From contig NZ_AOHZ01000014.1 in assembly GCF_000337215.1 (NCBI RefSeq), positions 1 to 64,000 on the forward strand: DNA of 64,000 nucleotides. The letters run 5' to 3'. The notes beneath the pieces were generated by a model. That model had not been told where the DNA came from. It was given only the letters and a program-made list of their open reading frames with translations, and did not search any database. The stretch is from Natronolimnohabitans innermongolicus JCM 12255. Lineage in GTDB: Archaea; Halobacteriota; Halobacteria; Halobacteriales; Natrialbaceae. A program made the translations under genes and the position numbers. Every line of letters begins with the position of its first letter. The first letter of the stretch is position 1. This document shows, piece by piece, positions 26,030 through 35,191 of the stretch.

Positions 26030-29000
26030 ATGTATATCAAAGCACTCGTTCTGGACAATTTCAAGAGCTTCGGTCGCAAGACGAAGATCCCGTTTTACGA
26101 GGATTTTACCGTTATCACGGGCCCGAACGGCTCGGGCAAATCGAACATCATCGACGCCGTGCTCTTCGCGCTCGGACTGGCCCGCACCCGCGGGATCCGC
26201 GCCGAGAAACTCACCGACCTCATCTACAACCCCGGTCACGAAGGCGGCGACGACTCGAGTGGCCCCCGCGAGGCGACCGTCGAGGTTATTCTCGATAACA
26301 CCGACGAGACGCTGACGCGCTCGCAGGTCGTCAACGCGGCGGGCAGCGAGGACGTCGGCGACGTCGACGAGATTCGCATCCGCCGCCGAGTCAAGGAAAC
26401 CGAGGACAACTACTACTCCTACTACTACCTGAACGACCGGGCGGTCAACCTCTCGGACATTCAGGATCTCCTCGCTCAGGCCGGCGTCACCCCGGAGGGG
26501 TACAACGTCGTTATGCAGGGCGACGTGACCGAGATTATCAACATGACGCCCCACGCGCGCCGGGAGATTATCGACGAGATCGCCGGCGTCGCCGAGTTCG
26601 ACGCCAAGAAAGAAGACGCGTTCGAGGAACTCGAGGTCGTCGAGGAGCGAATCGACGAGGCCGAACTCCGCATCGAGGAGAAACGCGACCGGCTCACACA
26701 GTTAGCGGACGAACGCCGGGAAGCGATGCGCTACCGCCGCCTGCGACGCGAAAAAGAGGAGTACGAGGGCTACAAGAAAGCAAGCGAGCTCGAGGAGAAA
26801 CGCGACGCGCTCGAGAGCGCCGAATCGAGAGCCGAGGAGCTCGCCGACGAACTCGCGGACCTTCAGCGCGAACTCGACGAACGCGAGGGCAAAGTCGTCC
26901 GCCTCGAGGAGGACCTCGAGGATCTGAACGCCGAAATCGAGCGCAAGGGCGAGGACGAACAGCTGAAGATCAAAAGCGAGATCGAGGAGATCAAAGGCGA
27001 GATCTCCCGGCTCGAGGACAAGATCGAATCCAGCGAGGAGGCGATCGAAGAGGCCGAGTCGAACCGTCGAGAGGCGTTCGTCCAGATCGATCGCAAGCAA
27101 GAGCAGATCGACGACCTCGAGAGCGAGATGCGCGAGCACAAACTCGAGAAGGCCTCGATCAAGAGCGAGATTCAAGAGCGCGAGGCCGAACGCGACGAAC
27201 TCGAGGCCGAGATCGAGGCCGTCGACACCGAGTTCGACGAACTGAAGGCCGACCTCGCCGAGCGCAAATCGGATCTCGAGGAGGCCAAGACCGAGCGAAA
27301 CGACCTCCAGCGCGAGCAGGACCGCCTGCTCGACGAGGCGCGGCGCCGCTCGAACGAGAGCGCCGAGAAAGAGGAGACGATCGAACAGCGACGCGCCGAA
27401 CTGCCGGAACTCGAGAACAAGCGTTCGGAGCTCGAGCGCGAACTCGAGAAGGCGAGGACGAACCGCGAGAACATCGCGGGGGTCGTCGACGACCTCAAGG
27501 CCGAAAAGCGCCGCATCCAATCCGAGGTCGACGAACTGGACGACGAGATCCAGGCGAAACAACAGGAGTACGCCGAACTCGAGGCCAACGCGGGCGAGAG
27601 CGGCGACTCCTCGTTCGGCCGCGCGGTGACGACGATCCTCAACGCCGGCATCGACGGCGTCCACGGCGCCGTCGCCCAGCTCGGGACCGTCCCCGGCGAG
27701 TACGCCGTCGCCTGCGAGACCGCGGCCGGCGGTCGACTCGCGAACGTGGTCGTCTCCGACGACGTGATCGGCCAGCAGTGTATCGACCACCTCAAGTCGC
27801 GCAACGCGGGACGAGCGACGTTCCTCCCGATGACGGACATGCACAAGCGACGGCTGCCGTCGGCGCCGAGCGACCCGGGCGTCGTCGACTTCGCGTACAA
27901 TCTGGTCGACTTCGACGAGCAGTACGCGGACGTCTTCTCGTACGTCCTCGGGGACACCCTCGTCGTCGAGGATCTGGAGACGGCTCGCTCCTACATGGGC
28001 GACTACCGCATGGTCACCCTCGACGGCGACCTGGTCGAGAAAAGCGGCGCGATGACCGGCGGTTCAGGCGGCGGCTCCCGCTATTCGTTCACTGGCGGCG
28101 GCGAGGGCCAACTCGAGCGCGTCGCAAAACAGATCACGGCGCTGCAGGACGACCGCGAGTCCCTTCGCGAGGAGCTTCGGGACGTCGAGGGTCGCCTCGA
28201 CGACGCTCGCGACCGAAAGTCCGACGCGGCCGACGAGGTTCGCTCGATCGAGTCCGAACTCGAGGGCATCGACGAGAAACGCGCGGAGATCGAAGACGAG
28301 ATCGATTCGCTCGAAGCAGACCTCGAGGAACTCGAAGACGAACGCGAGGAGGTCGACGAGCGGATGACCGAAATCTCCAGCGAGATCGAAGCGCAGACGG
28401 CCGACATCGAGGAGATCGAGGCCGACATCGACGAGCTCGAGACCGAACTCGCCGACTCGAAGATCCCCGAACTGACCGCCCAGATCGAGGAGCTCGAGGC
28501 CGAAATCGGCGAACGGGAGGACCGGATCGACGAGATCGACAGCACGCTCAACGAACTCGGCCTCGAGAAGGAGTACGCCGAGGACGCGATCGACGACCTC
28601 CACGACGACGTCGAAACGGCCCAGAACCGGACGGCCGAACACGAAGACCGGATCGAGGAGTACGAGGCGACGATCGCGGAAAAGGAGACGGAACTCGAGG
28701 CGAAACGCGAAGCGGTCGAAGACCTCGAAGAGGAACTGGCGGAGCTCAAAGCGGATCGCAGCGACCTCAAGGAGGAACTCTCCGACGCGCGGGCGAAACG
28801 CGACCAGCAACAGGACCGCGTCAACGCCGTCGAGAGCAAACTCGAGGACACCCGGAGTCGGGTCGGCGACCTCGAGTGGGAGATCGAGAGCCTCGAGGCC
28901 GAGGTCGGTGACTACGACCCCGAGGACGTTCCAGACCACGACACCGTCCTCGAGATGATCGAGTTGCTGCAGGCCGACATGGACGCGATGGAGCCGGTCA

Positions 29001-29620
29001 ACATGCTCGCGATCGACGAGTACGACGACGTCCGGACCGACCTCGAGGAACTCGAGGATGCGCGGGCGACGCTGGTCGAGGAAGCGGAGGGGATCCGCGA
29101 CCGGATCGAGCAGTACGAAACCCAGAAGAAACAGACGTTCATGGACTCCTACGACGAGATCGCCGCGCAGTTTACGGAAATCTTCGAGAAGCTTTCGGAG
29201 GGGACCGGGACGCTCCACCTGGAAGACGAGGCGGATCCGTTCGAGGGCGGGCTGACGATGAAGGCCCAACCGGGCGACAAGCCGATCCAGCGCCTCGATG
29301 CGATGTCCGGCGGCGAGAAGTCCCTGACCGCGCTGGCGTTTATTTTCGCGATCCAGCGACACAACCCGGCGCCGTTCTACGCGTTAGACGAGGTCGACGC
29401 CTTCCTCGACGCGGTCAACGCCGAGCGCATCGGCGAGATGGTCGACGAACTCGCCGACCAGGCCCAGTTCGTCGTCGTCTCCCACCGCACGGCGATGCTC
29501 GACCGCTCCGAGCGCGCGATCGGGGTGACGATGCAACAGAACAACGTCAGCGCCGTCACCGGAATCGACCTGAGCGACGGCGCCGGGCCGGAGGGTGAGG
29601 AGGTGCCGGTGAGTGACTAG
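26030..29620 (+). CDS. smc: Chromosome segregation ATPase SMC
   Basis: 1196 residues, the full SMC layout. The N-terminal Walker A GPNGSGKSN is at residues 31-39, a coiled coil spans about 165-520, and a hinge lies at about 525-680 with glycine-rich GAMTGGSGGGSRYSFTGGG near its end. A second coiled coil follows, then a C-terminal head with the signature MSGGEKSLTALAF near residue 1093 and Walker B/D-loop YALDEVDAFLDAVN near 1116. It forms the condensin core with ScpA, whose gene overlaps its 3' end. It folds and segregates the chromosome. Confidence 0.97.
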   Translation: MYIKALVLDNFKSFGRKTKIPFYEDFTVITGPNGSGKSNIIDAVLFALGLARTRGIRAEKLTDLIYNPGHEGGDDSSGPREATVEVILDNTDETLTRSQVVNAAGSEDVGDVDEIRIRRRVKETEDNYYSYYYLNDRAVNLSDIQDLLAQAGVTPEGYNVVMQGDVTEIINMTPHARREIIDEIAGVAEFDAKKEDAFEELEVVEERIDEAELRIEEKRDRLTQLADERREAMRYRRLRREKEEYEGYKKASELEEKRDALESAESRAEELADELADLQRELDEREGKVVRLEEDLEDLNAEIERKGEDEQLKIKSEIEEIKGEISRLEDKIESSEEAIEEAESNRREAFVQIDRKQEQIDDLESEMREHKLEKASIKSEIQEREAERDELEAEIEAVDTEFDELKADLAERKSDLEEAKTERNDLQREQDRLLDEARRRSNESAEKEETIEQRRAELPELENKRSELERELEKARTNRENIAGVVDDLKAEKRRIQSEVDELDDEIQAKQQEYAELEANAGESGDSSFGRAVTTILNAGIDGVHGAVAQLGTVPGEYAVACETAAGGRLANVVVSDDVIGQQCIDHLKSRNAGRATFLPMTDMHKRRLPSAPSDPGVVDFAYNLVDFDEQYADVFSYVLGDTLVVEDLETARSYMGDYRMVTLDGDLVEKSGAMTGGSGGGSRYSFTGGGEGQLERVAKQITALQDDRESLREELRDVEGRLDDARDRKSDAADEVRSIESELEGIDEKRAEIEDEIDSLEADLEELEDEREEVDERMTEISSEIEAQTADIEEIEADIDELETELADSKIPELTAQIEELEAEIGEREDRIDEIDSTLNELGLEKEYAEDAIDDLHDDVETAQNRTAEHEDRIEEYEATIAEKETELEAKREAVEDLEEELAELKADRSDLKEELSDARAKRDQQQDRVNAVESKLEDTRSRVGDLEWEIESLEAEVGDYDPEDVPDHDTVLEMIELLQADMDAMEPVNMLAIDEYDDVRTDLEELEDARATLVEEAEGIRDRIEQYETQKKQTFMDSYDEIAAQFTEIFEKLSEGTGTLHLEDEADPFEGGLTMKAQPGDKPIQRLDAMSGGEKSLTALAFIFAIQRHNPAPFYALDEVDAFLDAVNAERIGEMVDELADQAQFVVVSHRTAMLDRSERAIGVTMQQNNVSAVTGIDLSDGAGPEGEEVPVSD

Positions 29621-30815
29621 CGAGTCGCCACGCGACTCGGAACAATCGAGCGGGGAGCGAAGCGACCCGCGAGAGAGCGAGTCGCCACGCGACTCGGAGA
29701 ATGCGAACGGTGAAACTGTGAGCAGTGAGTCGCCACGCGACTCGAAAACGGTGAGCGAGGAGCAAAGCGATCAGCGAGTCGATCGAGACGGGTTCTATAC
29801 GGACGGCGGGAGAGACGACATCCCCCTGAACATCGCGGGCCACGAGGACCGCGAGCGGCCGGGTGCGTCCGATTCCGATTCTGACCCCGACTCCGACTCC
29901 GACTCCGACAACTCGATCCTCGAGTTTTCCGAAGACGAGGTCGACGGGAGCAACGGTTCGGCAACGCCGGACGGCCAGGAGCGAGCCGGCGACGACGAAG
30001 ACGACGAAGACGAAGTCGAACCCGTCGAACTCCTCGTGCAACTCGCCAAAGACGGCGAGATCGATCCCTGGGATATCGACGTCGTCCGGGTGACCGACAA
30101 GTTCCTCGAGGCCCTGGACGACGCCGACCTGCGGACCTCGGGCCGGGCGCTGTTCTACGCGAGCGTCCTGTTGCGGATGAAAAGCGACGAACTGTTCGCC
30201 CCCGACGAGCCCGACGAGGAGGAGCTACCGCCGTGGGAAGCCCCCTTCGCCGACGAGGGGCCGACGGACGGCGGCGACGCCGACGAGCCGGCGCCGGGAT
30301 TCGACCCCGTCGAAAGCCTCGAGGCGGAGATGGAGCGGCGCCTCGAGCGCAAGCAGGTCCGCGGAAAGCCGGAGACGCTCGACGAACTGGTTCGAGAGCT
30401 CCGGTCGGCCGAGCGCGGCTCGTGGTGGAAGGAATCGCGCAGTTACGACACCAGCGACTCGCCCCAGGGGTACGACCGCGGCGTCCAGGAGCTGAACTAC
30501 CACGCCGGCGACGACTTCCGTGTCGACGACGAGCCAACCAGCGACGACGTCACTCACACGACCCACGAAGAGGACATCGAGGCCGTCATCGACGACGTCG
30601 AGGCCGAACTCGAGGAGCAGTACGAGAGCGGCCGCGAGGAGGTGCTGTACGCCGAGATCGACGAACTCGGCGGGACGCGCGTGATGACCTATCTCGCCTT
30701 GCTCTTTCTCGCCCACCGCGGGAAGGTCCGCCTCGAGCAGGACGAACTGTTCGGCGACCTCTGGATCCAGCGGGTGACGGCGGACGCGAAGGCGGACGAA
30801 GCGATCGCCGACTGA
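29613..30815 (+). CDS. scpA: Segregation and condensation protein A (kleisin)
   Basis: 400 residues from a GTG that overlaps the smc stop by 8 bp. The conserved kleisin core starts at about residue 136 (VEPVELLVQLAKDGEIDPWD) with DVVRVTDKFLEALDDADLRT and ALFYASVLLRMKSDELF. The C-terminal winged helix (MTYLALLFLAHRGKVRLEQ) binds the SMC head. The first ~57 residues contain three ESPRDS units encoded by palindromic repeats and do not look like family sequence, so the native start may be internal, near the in-frame GTG before SEEQSDQR or close to DDIPLNIAGHEDRE. An Asp/Ser run follows at about residues 87-99. Confidence 0.9.
   Translation: MTSESPRDSEQSSGERSDPRESESPRDSENANGETVSSESPRDSKTVSEEQSDQRVDRDGFYTDGGRDDIPLNIAGHEDRERPGASDSDSDPDSDSDSDNSILEFSEDEVDGSNGSATPDGQERAGDDEDDEDEVEPVELLVQLAKDGEIDPWDIDVVRVTDKFLEALDDADLRTSGRALFYASVLLRMKSDELFAPDEPDEEELPPWEAPFADEGPTDGGDADEPAPGFDPVESLEAEMERRLERKQVRGKPETLDELVRELRSAERGSWWKESRSYDTSDSPQGYDRGVQELNYHAGDDFRVDDEPTSDDVTHTTHEEDIEAVIDDVEAELEEQYESGREEVLYAEIDELGGTRVMTYLALLFLAHRGKVRLEQDELFGDLWIQRVTADAKADEAIAD
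29622..29743. repeat. Three in-frame palindromic repeats in the scpA 5' end
   Basis: gagtcgccacgcgactc occurs at 29622-29638, 29679-29695 and 29727-29743. Each is a perfect 7-bp inverted repeat with a 3-nt loop. Spacings of 57 and 48 bp are multiples of three, so each is read identically as ESPRDS. The repeats sit directly after the smc stop codon. Confidence 0.9.
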
Positions 30816-30927
30816 GTGGCGGTCGTCCGAGTTTCGATGCCTCGACGTCCGCGACCACCTTTCGAGTGCGACTCGAGCGCTGAGTCCGCCACAAACGTTT
30901 ACCCGGCCCCCTGCCAACCTCGAGCCG

Positions 30928-31587
30928 ATGGAACGGCCCGACGACGTCGTCTTTCGCCTCCACGTCGAACTCTTCGCGCTCCTGCGTCGAGTGTTGCCGA
31001 TCGCGATTCTCGCGGGTGCGCTCGTCGGGCCGCTCGGTACCGTCGGCGACCCGAGCATCGCTATGTGGTACTCGGCGGCGCTGTTCGCGGCGTGTCTGTT
31101 CGTTCTCTGGGCGCTCAACGGCTTGCCGTTGTATCCGGCCCACACGTTCGGCATCGAGTACCGGTTCGAAGACGAGCCTCTCGAGTCGGAGCGACGACCC
31201 TGTATTCGCTGTGACACCGTTACGAGCGACGGCGTCCACCGACGCTACGCGCGTCAGGTCGTCGCTCTGGGCGTGCCGGTGTACACGCTCGCCTGGGGGA
31301 GCAACGACTTCTGTCGGGACTGTCTGGGAACGCCGCACGCGTCGCGCGACGAGCGGGCGGCCGCTCGCACACGGGAAACGTCGACAACGGAGCGGCCGAC
31401 CGACACGTCGGGTGGCGGTGGCGGAAACGGTGGATCGGCGACGGCTGACGGGCCGGGACGCGACGGCGGGTCGCCGTCGCCTCCCGTCGACGAGGATCCC
31501 GGTACGACGATCGCTCGCCGCGTCACGCTCGAGGACGAGACGACGGCCCTCGAGGTCAGGCGCGCGTTCGCGGACGACGATCGGTGA
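30928..31587 (+). CDS. Membrane protein with a zinc-binding CxxC pair, unknown function
   Basis: 219 residues. Two hydrophobic helices at about residues 22-38 and 48-66, then a cytosolic or extracellular segment with CIRCDTV and FCRDCLG, four cysteines that could bind one zinc. The last ~80 residues are a disordered Gly/Pro/Ser/Thr-rich linker followed by a short conserved-looking end (IARRVTLEDETTALEVRRAF). I do not recognise a family. It follows scpA by 112 bp on the same strand. Confidence 0.75.
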   Translation: MERPDDVVFRLHVELFALLRRVLPIAILAGALVGPLGTVGDPSIAMWYSAALFAACLFVLWALNGLPLYPAHTFGIEYRFEDEPLESERRPCIRCDTVTSDGVHRRYARQVVALGVPVYTLAWGSNDFCRDCLGTPHASRDERAAARTRETSTTERPTDTSGGGGGNGGSATADGPGRDGGSPSPPVDEDPGTTIARRVTLEDETTALEVRRAFADDDR

Positions 31588-31675
31588 CCGCGGCGTCTCG
31601 AACCCCGATCCGTAGACTGCACAGCGCTACCACGAGTCAAGAGCGACCAAGTGACTCGAGCGTGAGGATAGGGAT

Positions 31676-33175
31676 ATGGCAGCCAGCGACGGCCCGGACG
31701 AGAGCGAACTGACCGAGGGGTCGCTCCTCCGGCCGATGTTCAAGCTGGCGTGGCCGCTCGTGGTCATCCAGCTGTTGCAGGTCACCTACAACGTCGGCGA
31801 CACGTTCTGGCTCGGCGCGCTCTCGCCCGACGCCGTCGGCGCGGTGAGTCTCGCCTTTCCGCTGTTGTTTCTGGTGATCGCGGTCGGCGCCGGCTTCACG
31901 ACGGCGGGGGCGATCCTGCTGGCCCAGCACACGGGCGCCGAGAGCGGCGAGGGCGGCCTGATCGCCGGCCAGACGATCACGTTCATCTCGCTGATCGCGA
32001 TTTTCCTCGGCCTCGTCGGCTTTTTCATCACGGAGCCGATGCTCGAGGTGCTTCCCGCAGACAGCGCCACGGAGGAGGCGATTCTCCCGTTGGCCGCCGA
32101 GTACCTGCAGATCTTCTTCCTCGGCGTCCCCTTCGTCTTCGGCTTCTTCGTCTTCGCCGCGTTGATGCGCGGCTACGGCAACACCCGCGCGCCGATGCGT
32201 GTGATGGTCGTCAGCGTCGTTCTCAACCTCGCGATCGACCCGCTGCTCATCTTCGGCGTCGGGCCGCTGCCCCGCCTCGAGGTCGCCGGCGCCGCCGTCG
32301 CGACCGTCGTCTCGAGAGGGCTGGCGACGGCGATCGGCTTCTACCTGCTCTACTACACCGACGTCGGCCCCGAGATCGAGTTCGACCACCTCCGCCCGCG
32401 ACTCGAGTACGTCACCGACATCGTCAGACTCGGCGTGCCGACGGCGATCGAGCAGTCGATGACGGCGATGGCGCTGGTCGCGATGACGGCGATCGTCGTC
32501 ACCTTTCCGCCGGCGGTCGTCGCGGCCTACGGGCTGGGGAACCGCCTGATCTCGCTCGCGTTCCTGCCGGCGCTGGGGATGGGACAGGCGATGGACTCGA
32601 TCGTCGGCCAAAATCTCGGTGCGGACAGGCCAGACCGGGCCAAGACGGCGACCTGGGTCGGTGCTGGTGTCGTCGGCGCGATTATGGCCGTCGCGGGGGC
32701 GCTCGCCTTTCTCTTCCCGGAGCCGTTCGTGGCGGTGTTTCTGACGGCCGAGGAGGCGGGCCGCGCCGAGACCCTCGACTACGGCGTCACCTACCTCCAG
32801 TTCGCCGCGTTCGCGTTCGTCTTCATGGGTGTGATGCAGGTCGTCCTGGGTGCGTTCCGCGGCGCGGGGAACACGAAGACGGCGCTCGCGTTCTCCGTGC
32901 TGGGACTGTGGCTCGTCCGCGTCCCCGTAACGCTTTACCTGATCTTCGTCGCCGAGTGGGGGCCGACGGGGATCTGGACCGGCGTCGTGATCGGCGATAT
33001 CGTCGGCGCGCTCGCGGCCGTCGCGTGGTTCACGCGCGGGACGTGGACGGAATCGATCGTCGATGACGACGCCGAAAAGAAGCAGGACGACGCGGGCGGC
33101 GAAACGGCGGCCGACGAGGGCGAGTCGGGAGCGGACGGAACGGCGACGGAGGAGACCGATTCCGTCGCGGAGTAA
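31676..33175 (+). CDS. MATE family efflux transporter
   Basis: 499 residues with about 12 transmembrane helices in two halves. The first half has the typical MFKLAWPLVVIQLLQVTYNVGDTFWLG, and the second starts near IVRLGVPTAIEQSMTAMALV with GMGQAMDSIVGQNLGA. MATE proteins export drugs or metabolites by Na+ or H+ antiport; a Na+ coupling would be natural in a halophile but cannot be read here. The last ~45 residues form an acidic hydrophilic tail. The substrate is unknown. Confidence 0.92.
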   Translation: MAASDGPDESELTEGSLLRPMFKLAWPLVVIQLLQVTYNVGDTFWLGALSPDAVGAVSLAFPLLFLVIAVGAGFTTAGAILLAQHTGAESGEGGLIAGQTITFISLIAIFLGLVGFFITEPMLEVLPADSATEEAILPLAAEYLQIFFLGVPFVFGFFVFAALMRGYGNTRAPMRVMVVSVVLNLAIDPLLIFGVGPLPRLEVAGAAVATVVSRGLATAIGFYLLYYTDVGPEIEFDHLRPRLEYVTDIVRLGVPTAIEQSMTAMALVAMTAIVVTFPPAVVAAYGLGNRLISLAFLPALGMGQAMDSIVGQNLGADRPDRAKTATWVGAGVVGAIMAVAGALAFLFPEPFVAVFLTAEEAGRAETLDYGVTYLQFAAFAFVFMGVMQVVLGAFRGAGNTKTALAFSVLGLWLVRVPVTLYLIFVAEWGPTGIWTGVVIGDIVGALAAVAWFTRGTWTESIVDDDAEKKQDDAGGETAADEGESGADGTATEETDSVAE

Positions 33176-33284
33176 CGAGAGTCGCCGCCGACAACCTATC
33201 ACCGTGCGGGTAGCTCCCAATCCGGAGACGGCACCGTATCTAACCCGAGACGTTCCACGAGCCGTGACTCACAGCCTGTGAAAC

Positions 33285-33302
33285 TTCCAAACCCTTTTGG
33301 AA
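33285..33302. promoter_or_regulatory. Inverted repeat, possible operator
   Basis: ttccaaa at 33285-33291 and tttggaa at 33296-33302 form a perfect 7-bp dyad with a 4-nt spacer, 36 bp before the ATG of the 63-residue gene. The distance fits a regulator site at the promoter; it is too far from the MATE stop to be its terminator. Confidence 0.4.
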
Positions 33303-33337
33303 CATCCCTCAAGCAAACGGCCGGTGAACGACGTGAT

Positions 33338-33529
33338 ATGCTCACGAACAGGGAGTCGGCCGAGACCACGACCGAATCGAAGCGGTTCCTCGTCAAGTGC
33401 GAGAGCTGTGCGTTCGAACACACCGTCGCGGACCGCGACGAAGCGGCGGTGATCGGCTCCGATCATCAACGGGAAACCCGCCACGAGGTCGTCGCCCTCG
33501 AGGTGCCGCCGGCGTTCGATCGATCCTGA
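33338..33529 (+). CDS. Small protein with one CxxC motif
   Basis: 63 residues: a polar start, then RFLVKCESCAFEHTVADRDEA, an alpha-helical segment, and a hydrophobic strand-like end HEVVALEVPPAF. A single CxxC could bind metal as a dimer. Small proteins of this pattern are frequent in haloarchaea and unassigned. I took the ATG at 33338, just after a dyad repeat; a longer frame from 33278 would place the repeat inside the gene. Confidence 0.6.
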   Translation: MLTNRESAETTTESKRFLVKCESCAFEHTVADRDEAAVIGSDHQRETRHEVVALEVPPAFDRS

Positions 33530-33739
33530 TCGGCGGATCGCCCCGACCGTTCGGCTTCGCGCTCGCAGCGGGCGTCGGGTGATCGCTCGAGCCGGCGGCT
33601 CGGACTCGAGCGGCGGCAGCTTCGAACGCACCACGGGACGGGGTCGTCGAACGGTCGAACCGTCTACCGCGGATCAGCGCCGCCACAACTGCGACCCGTC
33701 CGGACGGGAGGCAGCGCGAACTCGATACAGTGGTCCGTC

Positions 33740-34441
33740 TCAGTCGTCGTCTGCCAGCGCCCACTCACCGGGACCGGCCGACTCGAGGACGTCGCGTCGT
33801 TCCATCTCGGTCAGCACTTCGGGGACGCGACCGGGCTGGGCGATCTCCATCTCGATGCGATCGACGCCGTGGAATTCGGCGAGGTAGTGACGGATCTCCG
33901 CTTGCGTAAACGTCCGCTGGTCGGCTCGATCCATCACGGTCGAGACCAGATCGATCATGTCCTCGATGAAGTTCCACGGGTAGACGATCCAGGTCCACTC
34001 CGCCAGGTGTTCGCCGACGTAATCGGGCTCGTACTCGCTGGTACCGAGCAACTGCAGCGTCGCCGTGCGGACCTCGCCGGCGTTTCGATCGGTGACGTAC
34101 TCGTAGGCGCGTTCGATCGAGCCGCCGGTGTCGGCGATGTCGTCGATGATGAGGACGTCTTTCCCCTCGACGCTCCCCTCCGGCATCGGGTAGCGAACGG
34201 TCGGTTCGCTGCTTTTCTCGGCGGTGCCGACGTAGTGTTCCATCTTCAGACTCGTCAGGTCGTCCAGTCCGAGGAAGTCACAGAGACAGCGCCCCGCGAA
34301 CCAGCCACCGCGAGCGAGGGCGACGATGACGTCCGGTTCGAACGCGTCGTCGCGGACGTCGTCGCTCACGTCGCGACAGAGGCCGTAGATGTACTCCCAG
34401 GTGGTGATCGTACAGTCGAAATCGTCCGGTAGGTCGGACAT
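33740..34441 (-). CDS. Phosphoribosyltransferase (purine salvage type) with C-terminal extension
   Basis: 233 residues. The type I PRTase core has the PRPP-binding loop DVLIIDDIADTGGS at residues 95-108 and the flexible region GWFAGRCLCDFLGLDDL before it. The WTWIVYPWNFIEDM segment resembles archaeal hypoxanthine/xanthine phosphoribosyltransferases. Residues about 175-230 form an added helical domain (TFTQAEIRHYLAEFHGVDR and PEVLTEMERRDVLESAG) that looks like a winged helix, so the enzyme may also bind nucleic acid. Its 3' end is flanked by a degenerate copy of the stop-associated repeat. Confidence 0.86.
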   Translation of the reverse strand: MSDLPDDFDCTITTWEYIYGLCRDVSDDVRDDAFEPDVIVALARGGWFAGRCLCDFLGLDDLTSLKMEHYVGTAEKSSEPTVRYPMPEGSVEGKDVLIIDDIADTGGSIERAYEYVTDRNAGEVRTATLQLLGTSEYEPDYVGEHLAEWTWIVYPWNFIEDMIDLVSTVMDRADQRTFTQAEIRHYLAEFHGVDRIEMEIAQPGRVPEVLTEMERRDVLESAGPGEWALADDD

Positions 34442-34590
34442 CGTGCTCAGAACGTATTCACGGAACTGCGGCGCTTAAACGATGCGTCTTCGGCCGCTCG
34501 AGTCCGCGCCCGTCGGTCCCACCCGCCGACGGACCCGACCCCCGTTCGAGCGACCGCACCCCCGCCAGTTTCGGGCGTTGAGTCGCCGAA

Positions 34591-34908
34591 CTATTCTGTT
34601 TGGGCCTCGAGTTCGACGGTTAGATTCGAACCGCCCTGAATAGCGATATCGTACCCGTTGTACGGAAACGAGACGCGAACGGTCGATAGATCTCGCGTTT
34701 CGGACGACTCGAACAGCGAGTCGAGCGCGTCCGGATTGATCGCGTCGTACAGCGGCGGCAGTTCGGTCGGTTCGGTGTTGGAAACGGCTGCAACGGACTC
34801 GACGACAGCCATCGTCGGGCTCTTCTCCGCCGAGAACGTGTAACGCTGATCGTCCATAGAACTGGTCCCCATCGAACTAGTTGAAAGGTGGTTCTGATTC
34901 ATCGCCAT
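34591..34908 (-). CDS. HalOD1 output-domain protein
   Basis: 105 residues. The domain core is VVESVAAVSNTEPTELPPLYDAI, then DALDSLFES, VRVSFPYNGYDIAIQG and a final beta strand, matching the haloarchaeal output domain 1 found alone or at the ends of sensors. Its function is not established; it is thought to act in signalling. Four in-frame ATG codons occur in the first 18 codons; I chose the first because a clear TATA box lies about 35 nt before it. It is divergent from thiC. Confidence 0.82.
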   Translation of the reverse strand: MAMNQNHLSTSSMGTSSMDDQRYTFSAEKSPTMAVVESVAAVSNTEPTELPPLYDAINPDALDSLFESSETRDLSTVRVSFPYNGYDIAIQGGSNLTVELEAQTE

Positions 34909-34938
34909 GACGTGCCTTGCGAGGTAGGCAACAGTCTA

Positions 34939-34947
34939 GTATAAAAA
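34939..34947 (-). promoter_or_regulatory. TATA box of the HalOD1 gene
   Basis: Minus-strand TTTTTTATA ending about 31 nt before the ATG at 34908; transcription would start a few bases upstream of the start codon. Confidence 0.55.
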
Positions 34948-35160
34948 ACCACCTAAACTCGATCCAACTATCACGATCGTTTATTCCCTTCCCAACCGGA
35001 ATCTGACAGTCACTCTCGAATATTTGATAGCGATTTCTTGCCGGCAGAGGCCGGAGAAAAGCGACAATAGGCGACTTCACAGGTAGCCGTGTTCTTTCTT
35101 CCCTTCGACAGGTAGCATCGTTTGCAGCCCACTCAATAGGCACGATTGCAGCGCAACTGA

Positions 35161-35168
35161 TATATTAC
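35161..35168 (+). promoter_or_regulatory. TATA box of thiC
   Basis: tatattac centred 28 nt before the thiC ATG, in an AT-rich run that also contains tataatataa. This implies leaderless transcription. No TPP-riboswitch core is visible in the 280 bp upstream, so control is more likely by a protein repressor. Confidence 0.55.
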
Positions 35169-35191
35169 TCTATAATATAACCTAGTTATCG

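Noticed and set aside
29622-29743. CRISPR-like regularly spaced repeats
   Set aside because: Only three 17-bp palindromes with unequal 40- and 31-bp spacers, translated in frame, and no cas genes nearby.
34877-35143. 88-codon minus-strand frame upstream of thiC
   Set aside because: It overlaps the HalOD1 gene start and the region of both promoters; no conserved pattern.
34909-35191. TPP riboswitch before thiC
   Set aside because: I looked for the conserved CUGAGA and related core and found none; the TATA box also leaves no 5' leader for one.
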